Assembly: GCA_964568075.1 (NCBI GenBank)
Contig: CAZMOM010000005.1
Location: 1-64,000 of the forward strand
Origin: MnTg04 sp964568075
GTDB lineage: Bacteria; Pseudomonadota; Gammaproteobacteria; Steroidobacterales; MnTg04
Direction: 5' to 3'
Length of the DNA stretch: 64,000 nt
The position numbers and the translations under genes were made by a program. The notes under the pieces were generated by a model that saw only the letters and a program-made list of their open reading frames with translations, searched no databases and was not told the origin of the DNA. Positions 35,930-45,240 of the stretch are shown here, one piece after another. Within the stretch, counting starts at the first letter, position 1. Each line of letters starts with the position of its first letter.

Positions 35930-37621
35930 GTGAAAATTCGAGAAAGACAGGCGACCGTGCAAGATCAACTGCCAGGCGATTTACACCGGGTTCTGAGGCG
36001 AATTTTCCTGAACCGGGGAGTCGGTCATCCGCAACAGCTTGATCTGTCCCTGTCCGCAATGCTACCGGTCGGCGAACTCGGGAGCATTGATGACGCGGTG
36101 TCGCTCTTGCGTCATCACAAGGACAAGGGATCGTTGATACTGATCGTCGGTGATTTTGACGCCGATGGTGCAACTTCGACTGCATTGCTCATGAGAGGGC
36201 TGAAAAGGCTGGGGTTTCAGTCGCTGACCTATTTGCTGCCCGATCGTTTCCTGCTGGGTTACGGGCTGACACCGGAGATCGTGGATATCGCCGCCGGGCA
36301 AAGCCCGGGGCTGATCATCACGGTCGACAACGGTATATCGAGCATAGAGGGTGTAGCCAGGGCGCGCGGACACGGGATCGACGTGCTGGTCACCGATCAT
36401 CATCTGCCTGGCGAACGCCTGCCGGACGCAAATATCATCCTCAATCCGAATCTCCCGGATGAATCATTCAGCGGCAAATCTCTGGCCGGCGTTGGTGTCG
36501 CTTTTTACCTGTTGGCATCCTGTGCGAAGGAAATTAATGGCGACAGCAAGGTGGCTGCCGATCTGCTGGATCTGGTCGCCCTGGGAACGGTGGCCGATGT
36601 GGTGCCGCTCGATCAAAATAACCGGATTATGGTGGACCAGGGCCTCAAACGAATCCGTGCCGGCCGCTGTTGCCCGGGAATCACCGCGTTGCTGGAAATC
36701 GCCGGTCGCGATCCAGCGAAAATCAGGGCTTCCGACCTGGGGTTTGCCGTCGGGCCGCGACTCAATGCGGCAGGCAGGCTGGATGACATGACGATCGGGG
36801 TCGAATGCCTGTTAACGGACCAAAACCGGGCAGCAGGAGATCTGGCCGTGACGCTGGATGGACTGAACCGGGAGCGCCGGTCGCTCGAAAAAAGAATGGA
36901 AGCGGAAGCGTTGGCTATCGTGAACCAACTGATTCCTGAACAGGCCGGCGATTTACCGTGGGGGTTGTGCCTGTACGACCCAGGCTGGCATCAAGGTGTC
37001 GTAGGTCTGGTTGCGTCCAGGGTCAGGGAGAAATTTAATCGCCCGGTCGTCGCGTTCGCGCCCGACAAAGCCAACGAGATAAAAGGCTCGGCGAGATCGG
37101 TTCCAGGCCTGCATGTTCGGGACGTGCTGGATGAAATTGCCACGCGAAACCCGGGGCTGCTGGGAAGATTTGGTGGTCATGCGATGGCCGCCGGCTTGAG
37201 CCTGGAACGGGACAGGTTCGAATTATTTTCGCAGGCCTTTGACGAAGTCGTCCGCCAGAAACTGGCGCCCGACGACCTGCAGGCATTCCATTTCACGGAT
37301 GGCCATCTGGAAATTGACGAACTCAGCCTGGAGATGGCGACAATGCTTGCCGATGCGGGCCCGTGGGGCCAGGGCTTTCCGGAACCTCAGTTTGCAGGTG
37401 ATTTCGATCTGTTGGAGCAGCGCGTCGTCGGTGACGTGCATTTACGCCTGAAGCTCAAAGATCTGAACGGCGGTCCCGCGCTTGCCGGAATCGCTTTCCG
37501 GCAATCCTTGCCGGAAAATACCGGCAAGCGCCTGCGGCTGGTTTACCGGCTCGAGGTAAATGAGTTTCGCGGACGACGGGACGCGCAGCTTAACGTGGTG
37601 CGAATGCAGGCGATTGAGTGA
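35930..37621 (+). CDS. recJ: Single-stranded-DNA-specific 5'-3' exonuclease RecJ
   Basis: DHH-superfamily exonuclease for recombinational repair and mismatch repair. 563 residues. Motifs: IVGDFDADGATSTALLM, ITVDNGIS, VTDHHLPGERLPDA (DHH), GVGVAFYLL, the DHHA1 domain GRFGGHAMAAGLSLE and a C-terminal OB fold. The GTG start (VKIRERQATVQDQLPGDL) matches the family N-terminus; the frame remains open further upstream. The recJ-prfB-lysS order is common. Confidence 0.94.
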   Translation: MKIRERQATVQDQLPGDLHRVLRRIFLNRGVGHPQQLDLSLSAMLPVGELGSIDDAVSLLRHHKDKGSLILIVGDFDADGATSTALLMRGLKRLGFQSLTYLLPDRFLLGYGLTPEIVDIAAGQSPGLIITVDNGISSIEGVARARGHGIDVLVTDHHLPGERLPDANIILNPNLPDESFSGKSLAGVGVAFYLLASCAKEINGDSKVAADLLDLVALGTVADVVPLDQNNRIMVDQGLKRIRAGRCCPGITALLEIAGRDPAKIRASDLGFAVGPRLNAAGRLDDMTIGVECLLTDQNRAAGDLAVTLDGLNRERRSLEKRMEAEALAIVNQLIPEQAGDLPWGLCLYDPGWHQGVVGLVASRVREKFNRPVVAFAPDKANEIKGSARSVPGLHVRDVLDEIATRNPGLLGRFGGHAMAAGLSLERDRFELFSQAFDEVVRQKLAPDDLQAFHFTDGHLEIDELSLEMATMLADAGPWGQGFPEPQFAGDFDLLEQRVVGDVHLRLKLKDLNGGPALAGIAFRQSLPENTGKRLRLVYRLEVNEFRGRRDAQLNVVRMQAIE

Positions 37622-37681
37622 GCGTATGGTGCGTGCGTGCTAACATGCGCCGCTTTGAAAGCCGGAGACATGGCAGCGATC

Positions 37682-38777
37682 ATGGAAACCAATTCAATCA
37701 GGGAAACGATTGCAGATCTCGAGAGCCGAAGCCGGGCTCTGAGGGGGTATCTTTGACTACGATGGCAAAGCGGACAGGCTGGAAGAAGTAAGCCGCGAAC
37801 TGGAAAATCCCGAAATATGGAACGACAGGGATCGGGCGCAGGAACTCGGTCGGGAACGCGCACGCCTGCAGAAAATTGTCGATACTCTGGATGAGCTAAA
37901 GAGCGGTCTGCAGGATAATCTCGAATTGCTGGATATGGCGGTCGATGAAGACGACGAGGAAACCGTCTCTTCGATTACAGACGAATTGAACAGTCTGACG
38001 AAACGGCTGGAGTCGCTGGAGTTTCAGCGGATGTTTTCGGGCCGTATGGATGCCAGCAACGCGTTTGTCGATATACAGGCCGGGTCCGGTGGCACCGAGG
38101 CGCAGGACTGGGCAAATATGCTGCTGCGCATGTACTTGCGTTGGGGAGAGGCGCACGGATTCACCACAGAAATCATCGAATTGTCAGCCGGCGAGGTTGC
38201 GGGCATCAAGAGTGCAACGATCAGTTTTACCGGTGACCATGCTTTCGGTTGGCTGCGAACAGAGACGGGTGTACACAGGCTGGTTCGAAAGTCGCCGTTT
38301 GACTCAGGGAACCGGCGACACACGTCGTTCGCCGCGGTGTTTGTATCGCCCGAAGTCGATAAGGGCATTGAAATTGAGATTAACCCGGCGGATCTGAGAA
38401 TTGATGTTTACCGGGCCAGCGGGGCAGGTGGTCAGCATGTCAACCGTACGGAGTCAGCCGTGAGAATAACGCACCTTCCATCCGGGGTCGTTGTTCAGTG
38501 CCAGAATGACCGGTCACAGCATAAAAATAAAGCCACCGCGATGAAGCAGCTCAAGGCAAAATTGTACGAATTGGAAATCCAGAAAAAGAAAGCTGAGGCG
38601 GAAATAGTCGAGGCGGGGAAATCGGATATTGGCTGGGGGAGTCAGATACGTTCTTATGTGCTCGACCAGTCGCGAATCAAAGACCTGAGAACAGCGGTGG
38701 AAACCGGCAATACACAGGCAGTGCTCGACGGTGATCTCGATATGTTTATCGAGGCCAGCCTCAAACAAGGGCTCTAA
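37682..38777 (+). CDS. prfB: Peptide chain release factor 2 (programmed +1 frameshift)
   Basis: RF2 terminates at UGA and UAA. The first frame (ATG 37682, METNSIRETIADLESRSRAL) runs into an in-frame TGA at 37754-37756 as codon 25. A +1 slip on CTT resumes at GAC 37755 and continues to 38777, giving about 364 residues, the family length. The stop-codon recognition SPF (VRKSPFDSGNRRHTS) and the catalytic GGQ (GAGGQHVNRTESAVR) are present. An ATG at 37670 in the same frame is an alternative start. lysS follows by 15 bp. Confidence 0.97.
37742..37757 (+). promoter_or_regulatory. prfB programmed +1 frameshift site (autoregulatory recoding)
   Basis: AGG GGG TAT CTT TGA C is the classical RF2 recoding site: an internal Shine-Dalgarno (AGGGGG), the slippery CTT and a weak TGA-C stop. 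When RF2 is scarce the ribosome slips and makes more RF2; when it is abundant it terminates. Confidence 0.97.
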
Positions 38778-38792
38778 CGGGAAGCATCACAT

Positions 38793-40292
38793 ATGACAGG
38801 CGATACCGAACACGAACTGATTGCCGAGCGCAGACGGAAGTTAAAAGCGCTGCGCGCGAAAGGTCCGGCCTACCCCAATGATTTCCGGCGCGATGCGCTC
38901 GCCGCGGAATTGCACGCGATGTACGACGAAAATGATAATGAAAAACTGCAAGAGGCCAATATCGAAGTGGCAGTTGCGGGCCGCATGATGGCCAAGCGGG
39001 TAATGGGGAAGGTGGCGTTCATAAAGCTCCAGGATCGCAGCGGTCAAATCCAGATTTTTCTTCAGCGCGACGAGCTGCCTGACGGTGTTTACCAGGACTT
39101 CAAATCCTGGGATCTCGGCGACATCGTCGCGACCCGAGGCGCCCTGTTCAGAACCAAGACCGGTGAACTTAGCGTCCGTGCAGGAGTTTGCCGGCTGCTC
39201 AGCAAATGCCTGCGACCGTTACCGGAGAAATTTCACGGACTGCGGGATCAGGAAACCCGCTATCGCCAGCGATATCTCGACCTGGTCATGAATCCGGAGT
39301 CGCGGCAGGTATTTAAAATGCGGACCAGGGTGATTACGCATATCCGGAGTTTTCTCGACAGCCTGGGTTTTATGGAAGTCGAGACACCGATGATGCAGAC
39401 GATTCCCGGCGGAGCCGTAGCCCGGCCATTTGTCACGCATCACAATGCGCTCGATATGGATATGTATCTTCGTATTGCACCGGAGCTGTATCTCAAACGC
39501 CTGGTGGTTGGCGGCTTCGAACGCGTTTATGAAGTAAACCGTAATTTTCGCAACGAAGGACTTTCGACCCAGCACAACCCGGAATTTACGATGCTGGAAC
39601 TTTATCAGGCCTACGCCGACTGGAAGGACATCATGGCGTTGACGGAAACGCTGATTCACAGTCTTGCCGATGCGTTGCTGGGCGAGGACGTAATCAGTTA
39701 CCAGGGCGAGGCGATAGAGCTGGGCAGGCCATTTAAGAAAATCTCGCTCGAGCAGGCTGTTCTGGAACACAACCCGACGCTGGCAGAAAAAACCCGCGAT
39801 CGCAAATCACTCGTCAAGCGCTGCGGCGAATTGGGTATCGAGGTCGATAAAAGTCACGGTCCAGGGAAACTGTTGTTTTGGGTATTCGAAAAAACCGTCG
39901 AAGACCATTTACGTCAGCCCACTTTCGTGATGTCTTACCCGGCCGAGGTTTCACCGCTTTCGCGAAGCAATGACGAGGATCCGTTTGTCACCGATCGTTT
40001 CGAGCTTTTTATCGCCGGCCGCGAGATAGCCAACGGTTTCTCAGAGCTTAATGATCCAGAGGAACAGGCGGAACGTTTCCGGGCGCAGGCGGAGTTGAAG
40101 GTTGCCGGCGACGACGAAGCGATGGTTTTTGACGATGACTATATTCGCGCGCTGGAAACCGGTATGCCGCCCGCCGGTGGGCTAGGCGTCGGAATCGACC
40201 GCCTGGTCATGTTGCTGACCGATTCCGCATCTATCCGCGATGTCCTGCTGTTTCCCCACATGCGGCCTGAAGGGCCGGGGCAAAAAGGCTGA
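38793..40292 (+). CDS. lysS: Lysyl-tRNA synthetase, class II
   Basis: Charges tRNA-Lys. 499 residues. An N-terminal OB-fold anticodon-binding domain (VAGRMMAKRVMGKVAFIKL) precedes the class II core: motif 2 NRNFRNEGLSTQHNPEFTML and motif 3 GLGVGIDRLVMLLTDS. It sits directly after prfB, as in E. coli, and is convergent with ygfZ with a single base between stops. Confidence 0.97.
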   Translation: MTGDTEHELIAERRRKLKALRAKGPAYPNDFRRDALAAELHAMYDENDNEKLQEANIEVAVAGRMMAKRVMGKVAFIKLQDRSGQIQIFLQRDELPDGVYQDFKSWDLGDIVATRGALFRTKTGELSVRAGVCRLLSKCLRPLPEKFHGLRDQETRYRQRYLDLVMNPESRQVFKMRTRVITHIRSFLDSLGFMEVETPMMQTIPGGAVARPFVTHHNALDMDMYLRIAPELYLKRLVVGGFERVYEVNRNFRNEGLSTQHNPEFTMLELYQAYADWKDIMALTETLIHSLADALLGEDVISYQGEAIELGRPFKKISLEQAVLEHNPTLAEKTRDRKSLVKRCGELGIEVDKSHGPGKLLFWVFEKTVEDHLRQPTFVMSYPAEVSPLSRSNDEDPFVTDRFELFIAGREIANGFSELNDPEEQAERFRAQAELKVAGDDEAMVFDDDYIRALETGMPPAGGLGVGIDRLVMLLTDSASIRDVLLFPHMRPEGPGQKG

Positions 40293-40293
40293 A

Positions 40294-41241
40294 CTATCCT
40301 GCCGGAACGCGATACGGCAATTCCAGCGATGTCAGGCTCGCACCATCACAATAAAGTTTCGCCTGTCTGTGTTCGAGACGGACGATGGCCAGGCATTCCC
40401 GGCGATCATCGCTGGTTCCTCCTGATTCCGTCACGGTCACGATATCGCCTGCCTTACGATCGTCAGCAAGACGAACTACGGATCCGGTGAGATCCCCCGC
40501 AACCGAAAAGCGGAACATTCGACGTTTTACTCTGCCCAGATTATGCGTCCGGGCAATGATCTCCTGGCCGACATAACAACCCTTGTCAAGGCTGATCGCG
40601 CCGATCAGGTCGAGATTCAGCATTTGCGCGGTAAATTTACCCATGGTGTTCGTCGTGATGCGCGGGATGCCCGATCGAATATCCTCCAGGTGCCAGAAGG
40701 ACTGCGGTTGTTCCGGCAGCCCGTCAGCGATTCTCTGCCAGCCGGCGCTGGCGGGCGGTCCGATGACGAGTACCCTGTTACTGGCATAGCCGACCAGGCA
40801 TAAGCCACCTGGCGAATGAGTCACTTTCCCGGTTCCCGGGACAGGCATGGGCGCTACCGCAGATTCCAGGTCTGCCCCATTGAGGCCGGCACACTCCAGC
40901 GGCGCCAGGCCGACTTCAATTTTGGCCCGCATAACATAGCGCGATAATCGTCGACTGATCACTCCTGCAATTTCCCGAGGCAGCGGTAACAGAAATGCAT
41001 CGTCCCGAAGCAAAACCGGCGCCAGGGACAGTACCCTGCCATCGGGCTGGTGATAGGCATTCCACATGCAGATGCCGCTTTCCAGCCGATCCATGTTATT
41101 GCTCAACTGGCCCTGTAAAAAACTCCGGGCGTCGGCTCCGTCGACAGTGACGATCTGGTAACCAGGCAAACGGCAATACCAGGACTGAATCATTTTATTG
41201 CTCACTGACGGCGGGTCCTGTTTTTCTTTTGCAAGAACCAT
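40294..41241 (-). CDS. ygfZ: Folate-binding protein YgfZ, iron-sulfur cluster maintenance/tRNA modification factor
   Basis: GcvT-fold protein that uses folate and a conserved Cys to support iron-sulfur enzymes. 315 residues. The signature DKGCYVGQEIIARTHNLGRV carries the key Cys, and GADARSFLQGQLSNN is near the N-terminus. ATG 41241 is chosen because AGG lies 6 bases upstream; ATG 41193 is a shorter alternative. It is divergent from the SDHAF4-like/sdh locus, whose SdhB needs three iron-sulfur clusters. Confidence 0.92.
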   Translation of the reverse strand: MVLAKEKQDPPSVSNKMIQSWYCRLPGYQIVTVDGADARSFLQGQLSNNMDRLESGICMWNAYHQPDGRVLSLAPVLLRDDAFLLPLPREIAGVISRRLSRYVMRAKIEVGLAPLECAGLNGADLESAVAPMPVPGTGKVTHSPGGLCLVGYASNRVLVIGPPASAGWQRIADGLPEQPQSFWHLEDIRSGIPRITTNTMGKFTAQMLNLDLIGAISLDKGCYVGQEIIARTHNLGRVKRRMFRFSVAGDLTGSVVRLADDRKAGDIVTVTESGGTSDDRRECLAIVRLEHRQAKLYCDGASLTSLELPYRVPAG

Positions 41242-41304
41242 ATCATGCCTGCACAGGTATTTTTTTGGGGTGAAAAAAAAGCGGCTTTCTGGCACACTGC
41301 CGCC

Positions 41305-41520
41305 ATGTCGAGCGGGCCAAAAATAACTCGGGAACCCGGTTTTCCGGGCTCAGCAGGCCAGGAAAAAAACCTGCCGGTCACCGCTGCCAGCGAAGGGCGA
41401 AAAAAGAGCGAGACAGGTGACAGTCAGCAGCAGCGACCCAAAGAAATCGGTGGGCGTGACGGGCCTGAGCCGGTTCGCTATGGCGATTGGGAAAAGGCGG
41501 GGCGTTGTATCGATTTTTGA
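41305..41520 (+). CDS. DUF1674/SDHAF4-family succinate dehydrogenase assembly factor
   Basis: Short protein of about 71 residues whose C-terminus, EIGGRDGPEPVRYGDWEKAG followed by RCIDF, is the DUF1674 (SDHAF4/Sdh8) signature. The N-terminal half is low-complexity and unconserved, as usual. In mitochondria SDHAF4 binds flavinylated SdhA and helps it join SdhB. It lies 81 bp before sdhC in the same direction, which supports the same role here. The start is uncertain: ATG 41305 is preferred, ATG 41245 would overlap the ygfZ start region. Confidence 0.83.
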   Translation: MSSGPKITREPGFPGSAGQEKNLPVTAASEGRKKSETGDSQQQRPKEIGGRDGPEPVRYGDWEKAGRCIDF

Positions 41521-41601
41521 TATTGTGCCAACAGAGATTTAAACAGAGGGTCAGACGGCGGTTTGTTCCCTGGCCATTTTTCACACCACAGGAATCAGTT
41601 G

Positions 41602-41994
41602 ATGACTAATGACCACCGGCCACTGTCGCCGTTTCATCACTACAAACCCCAACTCACATCGGTTTTGTCCTTTGCTCATCGCCTGAGCGGCATCGCTTTG
41701 TCTGTTTCGGCGCTGGGGCTTGTCTGGTGGCTCATCTTACTGGCCGACGGGCCGGAAAGTCTGACTAGACTCGATTTTCTTTCTTCAGTTGTCGGTCAGC
41801 TGTTACTCGGACTGGTTTCGCTGGCGTTTTTTTATCATCTGTGTAATGGCGTCCGGCATTTGTTTTGGGACATGGGCATGGGATTCGAAATATCCCGCAC
41901 CTACCTGAGCGGCTGGCTGGTTCTTGCGGCCACGCTCGTGATGTGGCTGATTTTCTGGGCATTTTGCAGCGGGCTGGTCGGTGGGCGGTTATGA
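41602..41994 (+). CDS. sdhC: Succinate dehydrogenase cytochrome b556 subunit
   Basis: Membrane anchor of complex II that helps bind heme b and ubiquinone. 130 residues, three membrane helices. RPLSPFHHYKPQ and HRLSGIALS (quinone site region) and FYHLCNGVRHLFWDMGMG (heme-ligand His) are family signatures. The ATG is preceded by AGGAATC. The stop overlaps the sdhD ATG (ATGA). Confidence 0.94.
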   Translation: MTNDHRPLSPFHHYKPQLTSVLSFAHRLSGIALSVSALGLVWWLILLADGPESLTRLDFLSSVVGQLLLGLVSLAFFYHLCNGVRHLFWDMGMGFEISRTYLSGWLVLAATLVMWLIFWAFCSGLVGGRL

Positions 41995-42377
41995 GTATGC
42001 GCACACCGCTGGGCAGGGTCATGGGATTGGGTTCGGCGAAAGAGGGAACCCGTCACTGGTGGATGCAGCGAGTCACCGCTATTGCACTGATTGGGCTTGG
42101 GTTCTGGTTTATGGTGGCGTTGGTCAGTATCGGCGAAATGACCTACAGCGATACAGTGTCCTGGCTTTCAAGGCCTGCCAACGCGATTCTTCTGGCCTCT
42201 TTTTTGCTGGCGCTGCTCTATCACTCCAAACTCGGGATACAGATCGTTATTGAAGATTATGTCAGCGCGCCGGTGTTGAAAGTCAGCGGATTGTTGATCT
42301 CGGTCTTCGTTCATCTGTTCCTGGCGGTCGCCGGCGTGGTTTCCATTTTGCGAATCAGCAGCGGAGGGCTTTCGTGA
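41991..42377 (+). CDS. sdhD: Succinate dehydrogenase membrane anchor subunit
   Basis: Second membrane anchor of complex II. 128 residues, three membrane helices; HWWMQRVTAIAL in the N-terminal region and LYHSKLGIQIVIEDYV near helix 2, with the conserved Asp-Tyr of the quinone site. The ATG overlaps sdhC by 4 bp, and the stop overlaps the sdhA GTG by 4 bp. Confidence 0.92.
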   Translation: MSMRTPLGRVMGLGSAKEGTRHWWMQRVTAIALIGLGFWFMVALVSIGEMTYSDTVSWLSRPANAILLASFLLALLYHSKLGIQIVIEDYVSAPVLKVSGLLISVFVHLFLAVAGVVSILRISSGGLS

Positions 42378-44155
42378 GCGCCGATTACGAATTTATCGAC
42401 CATCATTACGACGTCGTCGTTGTCGGGGCGGGCGGTGCCGGTCTCAGGGCGACCTTTGGGCTGGTCGAGCAAGGTCTTTCAACCGCTTGTATTACCAAGG
42501 TATTTCCGACCCGCAGTCACACGGTGGCAGCGCAGGGGGGCATCAGCGCCGCATTGGGAAATATGGGCGAAGACGACTGGCGCTGGCATATGTATGACAC
42601 GGTCAAAGGCTCGGACTGGCTCGGTGACCAGGACGCCATCGAATACATGTGCAAGGAAGCGTCCGCTGCGGTGATCGAGCTCGAGCATTATGGTGTGCCC
42701 TTTTCCCGGACCGAGGACGGCCGCATTTATCAGCGTCCCTTTGGCGGGATGACCACGCATTTTGGCGAGGGAACTGCGCAACGAACCTGTGCTGCGGCTG
42801 ACCGGACCGGTCACGCGATGTTGCATACGCTTTACCAGCAGTCACTAAAGCATGACGCCGATTTTTATATCGAATATTTCGCCATCGATCTGATCATGGA
42901 AGATGGAGAATGCCGGGGCGTCGTCGCATTGTGTCTTGACGATGGCACGCTCCACCGGTTTGTCGCACACGAGACTGTCCTGGCCACCGGCGGTTACGGA
43001 CGGGCTTATTATTCCTGTACTTCCGCACATATTTGTACCGGCGATGGCGGCGGCATGGTGTTGAGAGCAGGCCTGCCGTTGCAGGATCTGGAATTCATCC
43101 AGTTTCATCCGACTGGCGTTTATGGCGCCGGCATGCTGATTACCGAAGGCGTGCGGGGGGAGGGCGGTTACCTGACCAACTCCGAGGGCGAACGCTTTAT
43201 GGAACGGTACGCCCCCAACGCCAAGGATCTGGCGAGCCGCGACGTGGTGAGTCGATCGATGACGATCGAAATTCGAGAAGGCAGAGGCGTCGGTCCGGAA
43301 AAAGACCATATTTTTCTTCATCTCGAACACCTCGGCGCCGATGTCATCGAAGAACAGCTGCCGGGTATCGCCGCGAAAGTTTTCGCCGGCGTAGACGTGA
43401 CTCGCGCGCCAATTCCCGTGTTACCGACCGTCCATTACAACATGGGCGGCATACCCACTAATGTGCACGGCGAAGTGGTCACCAGGACGGGGGAGGACGC
43501 GAACACGCCGGTACCGGGGCTGATGGCCGTCGGCGAAGCCGCCTGTGTATCGGTACATGGCGCGAATCGCCTCGGTTCGAATTCGTTGCTTGACCTGGTC
43601 GTATTCGGCCGCGCGGCTGCCCGGCGATGTGGCGAGAAGCTGGTTGCGGGCGCGCGGCACAGGTCTCTTGCAGGCGGGTCCTGCGCTGCAATCATTCAAA
43701 GACTGGATCGTCTCAGGCATGCCAATGGCAGTCTGCCGACCGCCGATATTCGTCTCCGCATGCAGAAAATCATGCAAAATCATGCGGCCGTGTTTCGTAC
43801 CGGGGATTTACTGCAGGAAGGCATTGAAAAGCTGGGCCAGGTATTTTCGAGTTTTGCCGACGTCAGGGTGTTTGACCGGTCATTGATTTGGAACACGGAT
43901 CTGGTTGAGACGATGGAGCTGGAAAACCTGTTGTTGCAGGCGAAGGCGGCGATCGTTTCCGCTGCAAATCGGGAAGAAAGCCGTGGCGCGCATGCGCGCG
44001 AGGATTTCCCGGACCGCAACGACGAGCACTGGATGAAACATACATTGTGCTGGGTTGACGGCGATGGTGACGTCCGCATCGATTACCGGCCCGTGCAACT
44101 GGAAACACTGACCGACGAAATCGAATCGATCCCGCCCAAGGCGAGAGTTTATTAA
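42374..44155 (+). CDS. sdhA: Succinate dehydrogenase flavoprotein subunit
   Basis: Catalytic FAD subunit oxidising succinate to fumarate. 593 residues. The dinucleotide-binding VVVGAGGAGLRA and the covalent-FAD His in SHTVAAQGGISAALGN are N-terminal. The active-site region FGGMTTHFGEGTAQRTCA, PTVHYNMGGIPTN and NRLGSNSLLDLVVFGRAA follow. Start GTG overlaps the sdhD stop by 4 bp. Flavinylation would need SdhE, encoded at 44992. Confidence 0.97.
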   Translation: MSADYEFIDHHYDVVVVGAGGAGLRATFGLVEQGLSTACITKVFPTRSHTVAAQGGISAALGNMGEDDWRWHMYDTVKGSDWLGDQDAIEYMCKEASAAVIELEHYGVPFSRTEDGRIYQRPFGGMTTHFGEGTAQRTCAAADRTGHAMLHTLYQQSLKHDADFYIEYFAIDLIMEDGECRGVVALCLDDGTLHRFVAHETVLATGGYGRAYYSCTSAHICTGDGGGMVLRAGLPLQDLEFIQFHPTGVYGAGMLITEGVRGEGGYLTNSEGERFMERYAPNAKDLASRDVVSRSMTIEIREGRGVGPEKDHIFLHLEHLGADVIEEQLPGIAAKVFAGVDVTRAPIPVLPTVHYNMGGIPTNVHGEVVTRTGEDANTPVPGLMAVGEAACVSVHGANRLGSNSLLDLVVFGRAAARRCGEKLVAGARHRSLAGGSCAAIIQRLDRLRHANGSLPTADIRLRMQKIMQNHAAVFRTGDLLQEGIEKLGQVFSSFADVRVFDRSLIWNTDLVETMELENLLLQAKAAIVSAANREESRGAHAREDFPDRNDEHWMKHTLCWVDGDGDVRIDYRPVQLETLTDEIESIPPKARVY

Positions 44156-44183
44156 CCAGGCAGAGGTCTGACAGGGAGAATGC

Positions 44184-44966
44184 ATGGCTCAGTTCACGCT
44201 TCCAGCGAACTCGAAGATTGGCAAGGGTAAGACTTATCAGGCTCCGGACAATGCCGGAACGGTGCGTCGTTTTGTGGTTTACCGTTACGACCCGGACGGC
44301 GGGGAAAATCCCCGAATGGATACCTACGAAGTCGATATGGATCTGTGCGGGCCGATGGTTCTCGATGCGCTGATCAAGATCAAAAACGAGATCGATCCCA
44401 CCTTGTCTTTCAGGCGGTCCTGCCGCGAGGGCATATGCGGCTCGTGTGCCATGAATGTTGATGGCACGAACGATCTGGCCTGTCTGCGCACCGTTGAAGA
44501 TATCAAAGGTGACGTCAAGATATATCCGTTGCCGCATCTATCGGTGGTCAAGGATTTGATTCCGGACCTGACCAATTTCTACGCGCAGTATGCGTCGATC
44601 AAACCCTGGCTCCAAAGCCAGACGTCACCGCCGCCGGATCGCGAGCGACTGCAGTCAAAGGCTGATCAGGAGAAAATCGACGAGCCGTCAGCTTGTATTC
44701 TGTGTGCCTGCTGTTCCACCAGTTGCCCAAGCTACTGGTGGAACGAGGACCGGTATCTCGGTCCTGCGGTTCTGTTGCAGGCATATCGCTGGCTGGTTGA
44801 CAGCAGGGACAATGCAGCTGGCGAGCGGCTCGATCAGCTGGAAGATCCCTTTCGCTTGTATCGATGCCATACGATCATGAACTGCACCAACACTTGCCCC
44901 AAGGGACTGAACCCTGCTCTGGCTATTGCCGAAATCAAGAAAATGATGATCGAACGGCAACATTGA
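44184..44966 (+). CDS. sdhB: Succinate dehydrogenase iron-sulfur subunit
   Basis: Electron-transfer subunit of complex II. 260 residues, with an N-terminal extension of about 25 over E. coli. The [2Fe-2S] motif SCREGICGSCAMNV with a distal Cys in DLACL, and the [4Fe-4S]/[3Fe-4S] motifs CILCACCSTSCPSYWW and CHTIMNCTNTCPKGLNPA, are complete. A ribosome-binding site AGGGAGA precedes the ATG. Confidence 0.97.
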   Translation: MAQFTLPANSKIGKGKTYQAPDNAGTVRRFVVYRYDPDGGENPRMDTYEVDMDLCGPMVLDALIKIKNEIDPTLSFRRSCREGICGSCAMNVDGTNDLACLRTVEDIKGDVKIYPLPHLSVVKDLIPDLTNFYAQYASIKPWLQSQTSPPPDRERLQSKADQEKIDEPSACILCACCSTSCPSYWWNEDRYLGPAVLLQAYRWLVDSRDNAAGERLDQLEDPFRLYRCHTIMNCTNTCPKGLNPALAIAEIKKMMIERQH

Positions 44967-44991
44967 ATCGCATCTGCAGGTACCAGGGAAA

Positions 44992-45240
44992 ATGAACGGC
45001 AAAGAGGATGCCCGTCTTCGATGGAGATGCCGGCGGGGCATGAAGGAACTGGATATTTTGCTCGAACGATTCCTCAAACACGACTTTGCCGCGCTGGATC
45101 GGCAGCAGAAGGCTGCTTTCTCAAGATTTCTGGCCCTGCAGGATCCGCAGCTGGCGGCTTATTTGCTCAAAGGAAAAGTGCCCGATGAAGCAGAGTTCAA
45201 ACCGATCGTCGAGCAGATTCTCTCCTGTCCTCAGCATTGA
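44992..45240 (+). CDS. sdhE: FAD assembly factor SdhE
   Basis: Small helical protein (82 residues) needed for covalent attachment of FAD to SdhA; also called YgfY/CptB. The signature RRGMKELDILLERF contains the RGxxE motif that contacts SdhA. An AGGGAAA ribosome-binding site precedes the ATG. It lies 25 bp after sdhB and overlaps ygfX by 56 bp. Confidence 0.93.
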   Translation: MNGKEDARLRWRCRRGMKELDILLERFLKHDFAALDRQQKAAFSRFLALQDPQLAAYLLKGKVPDEAEFKPIVEQILSCPQH

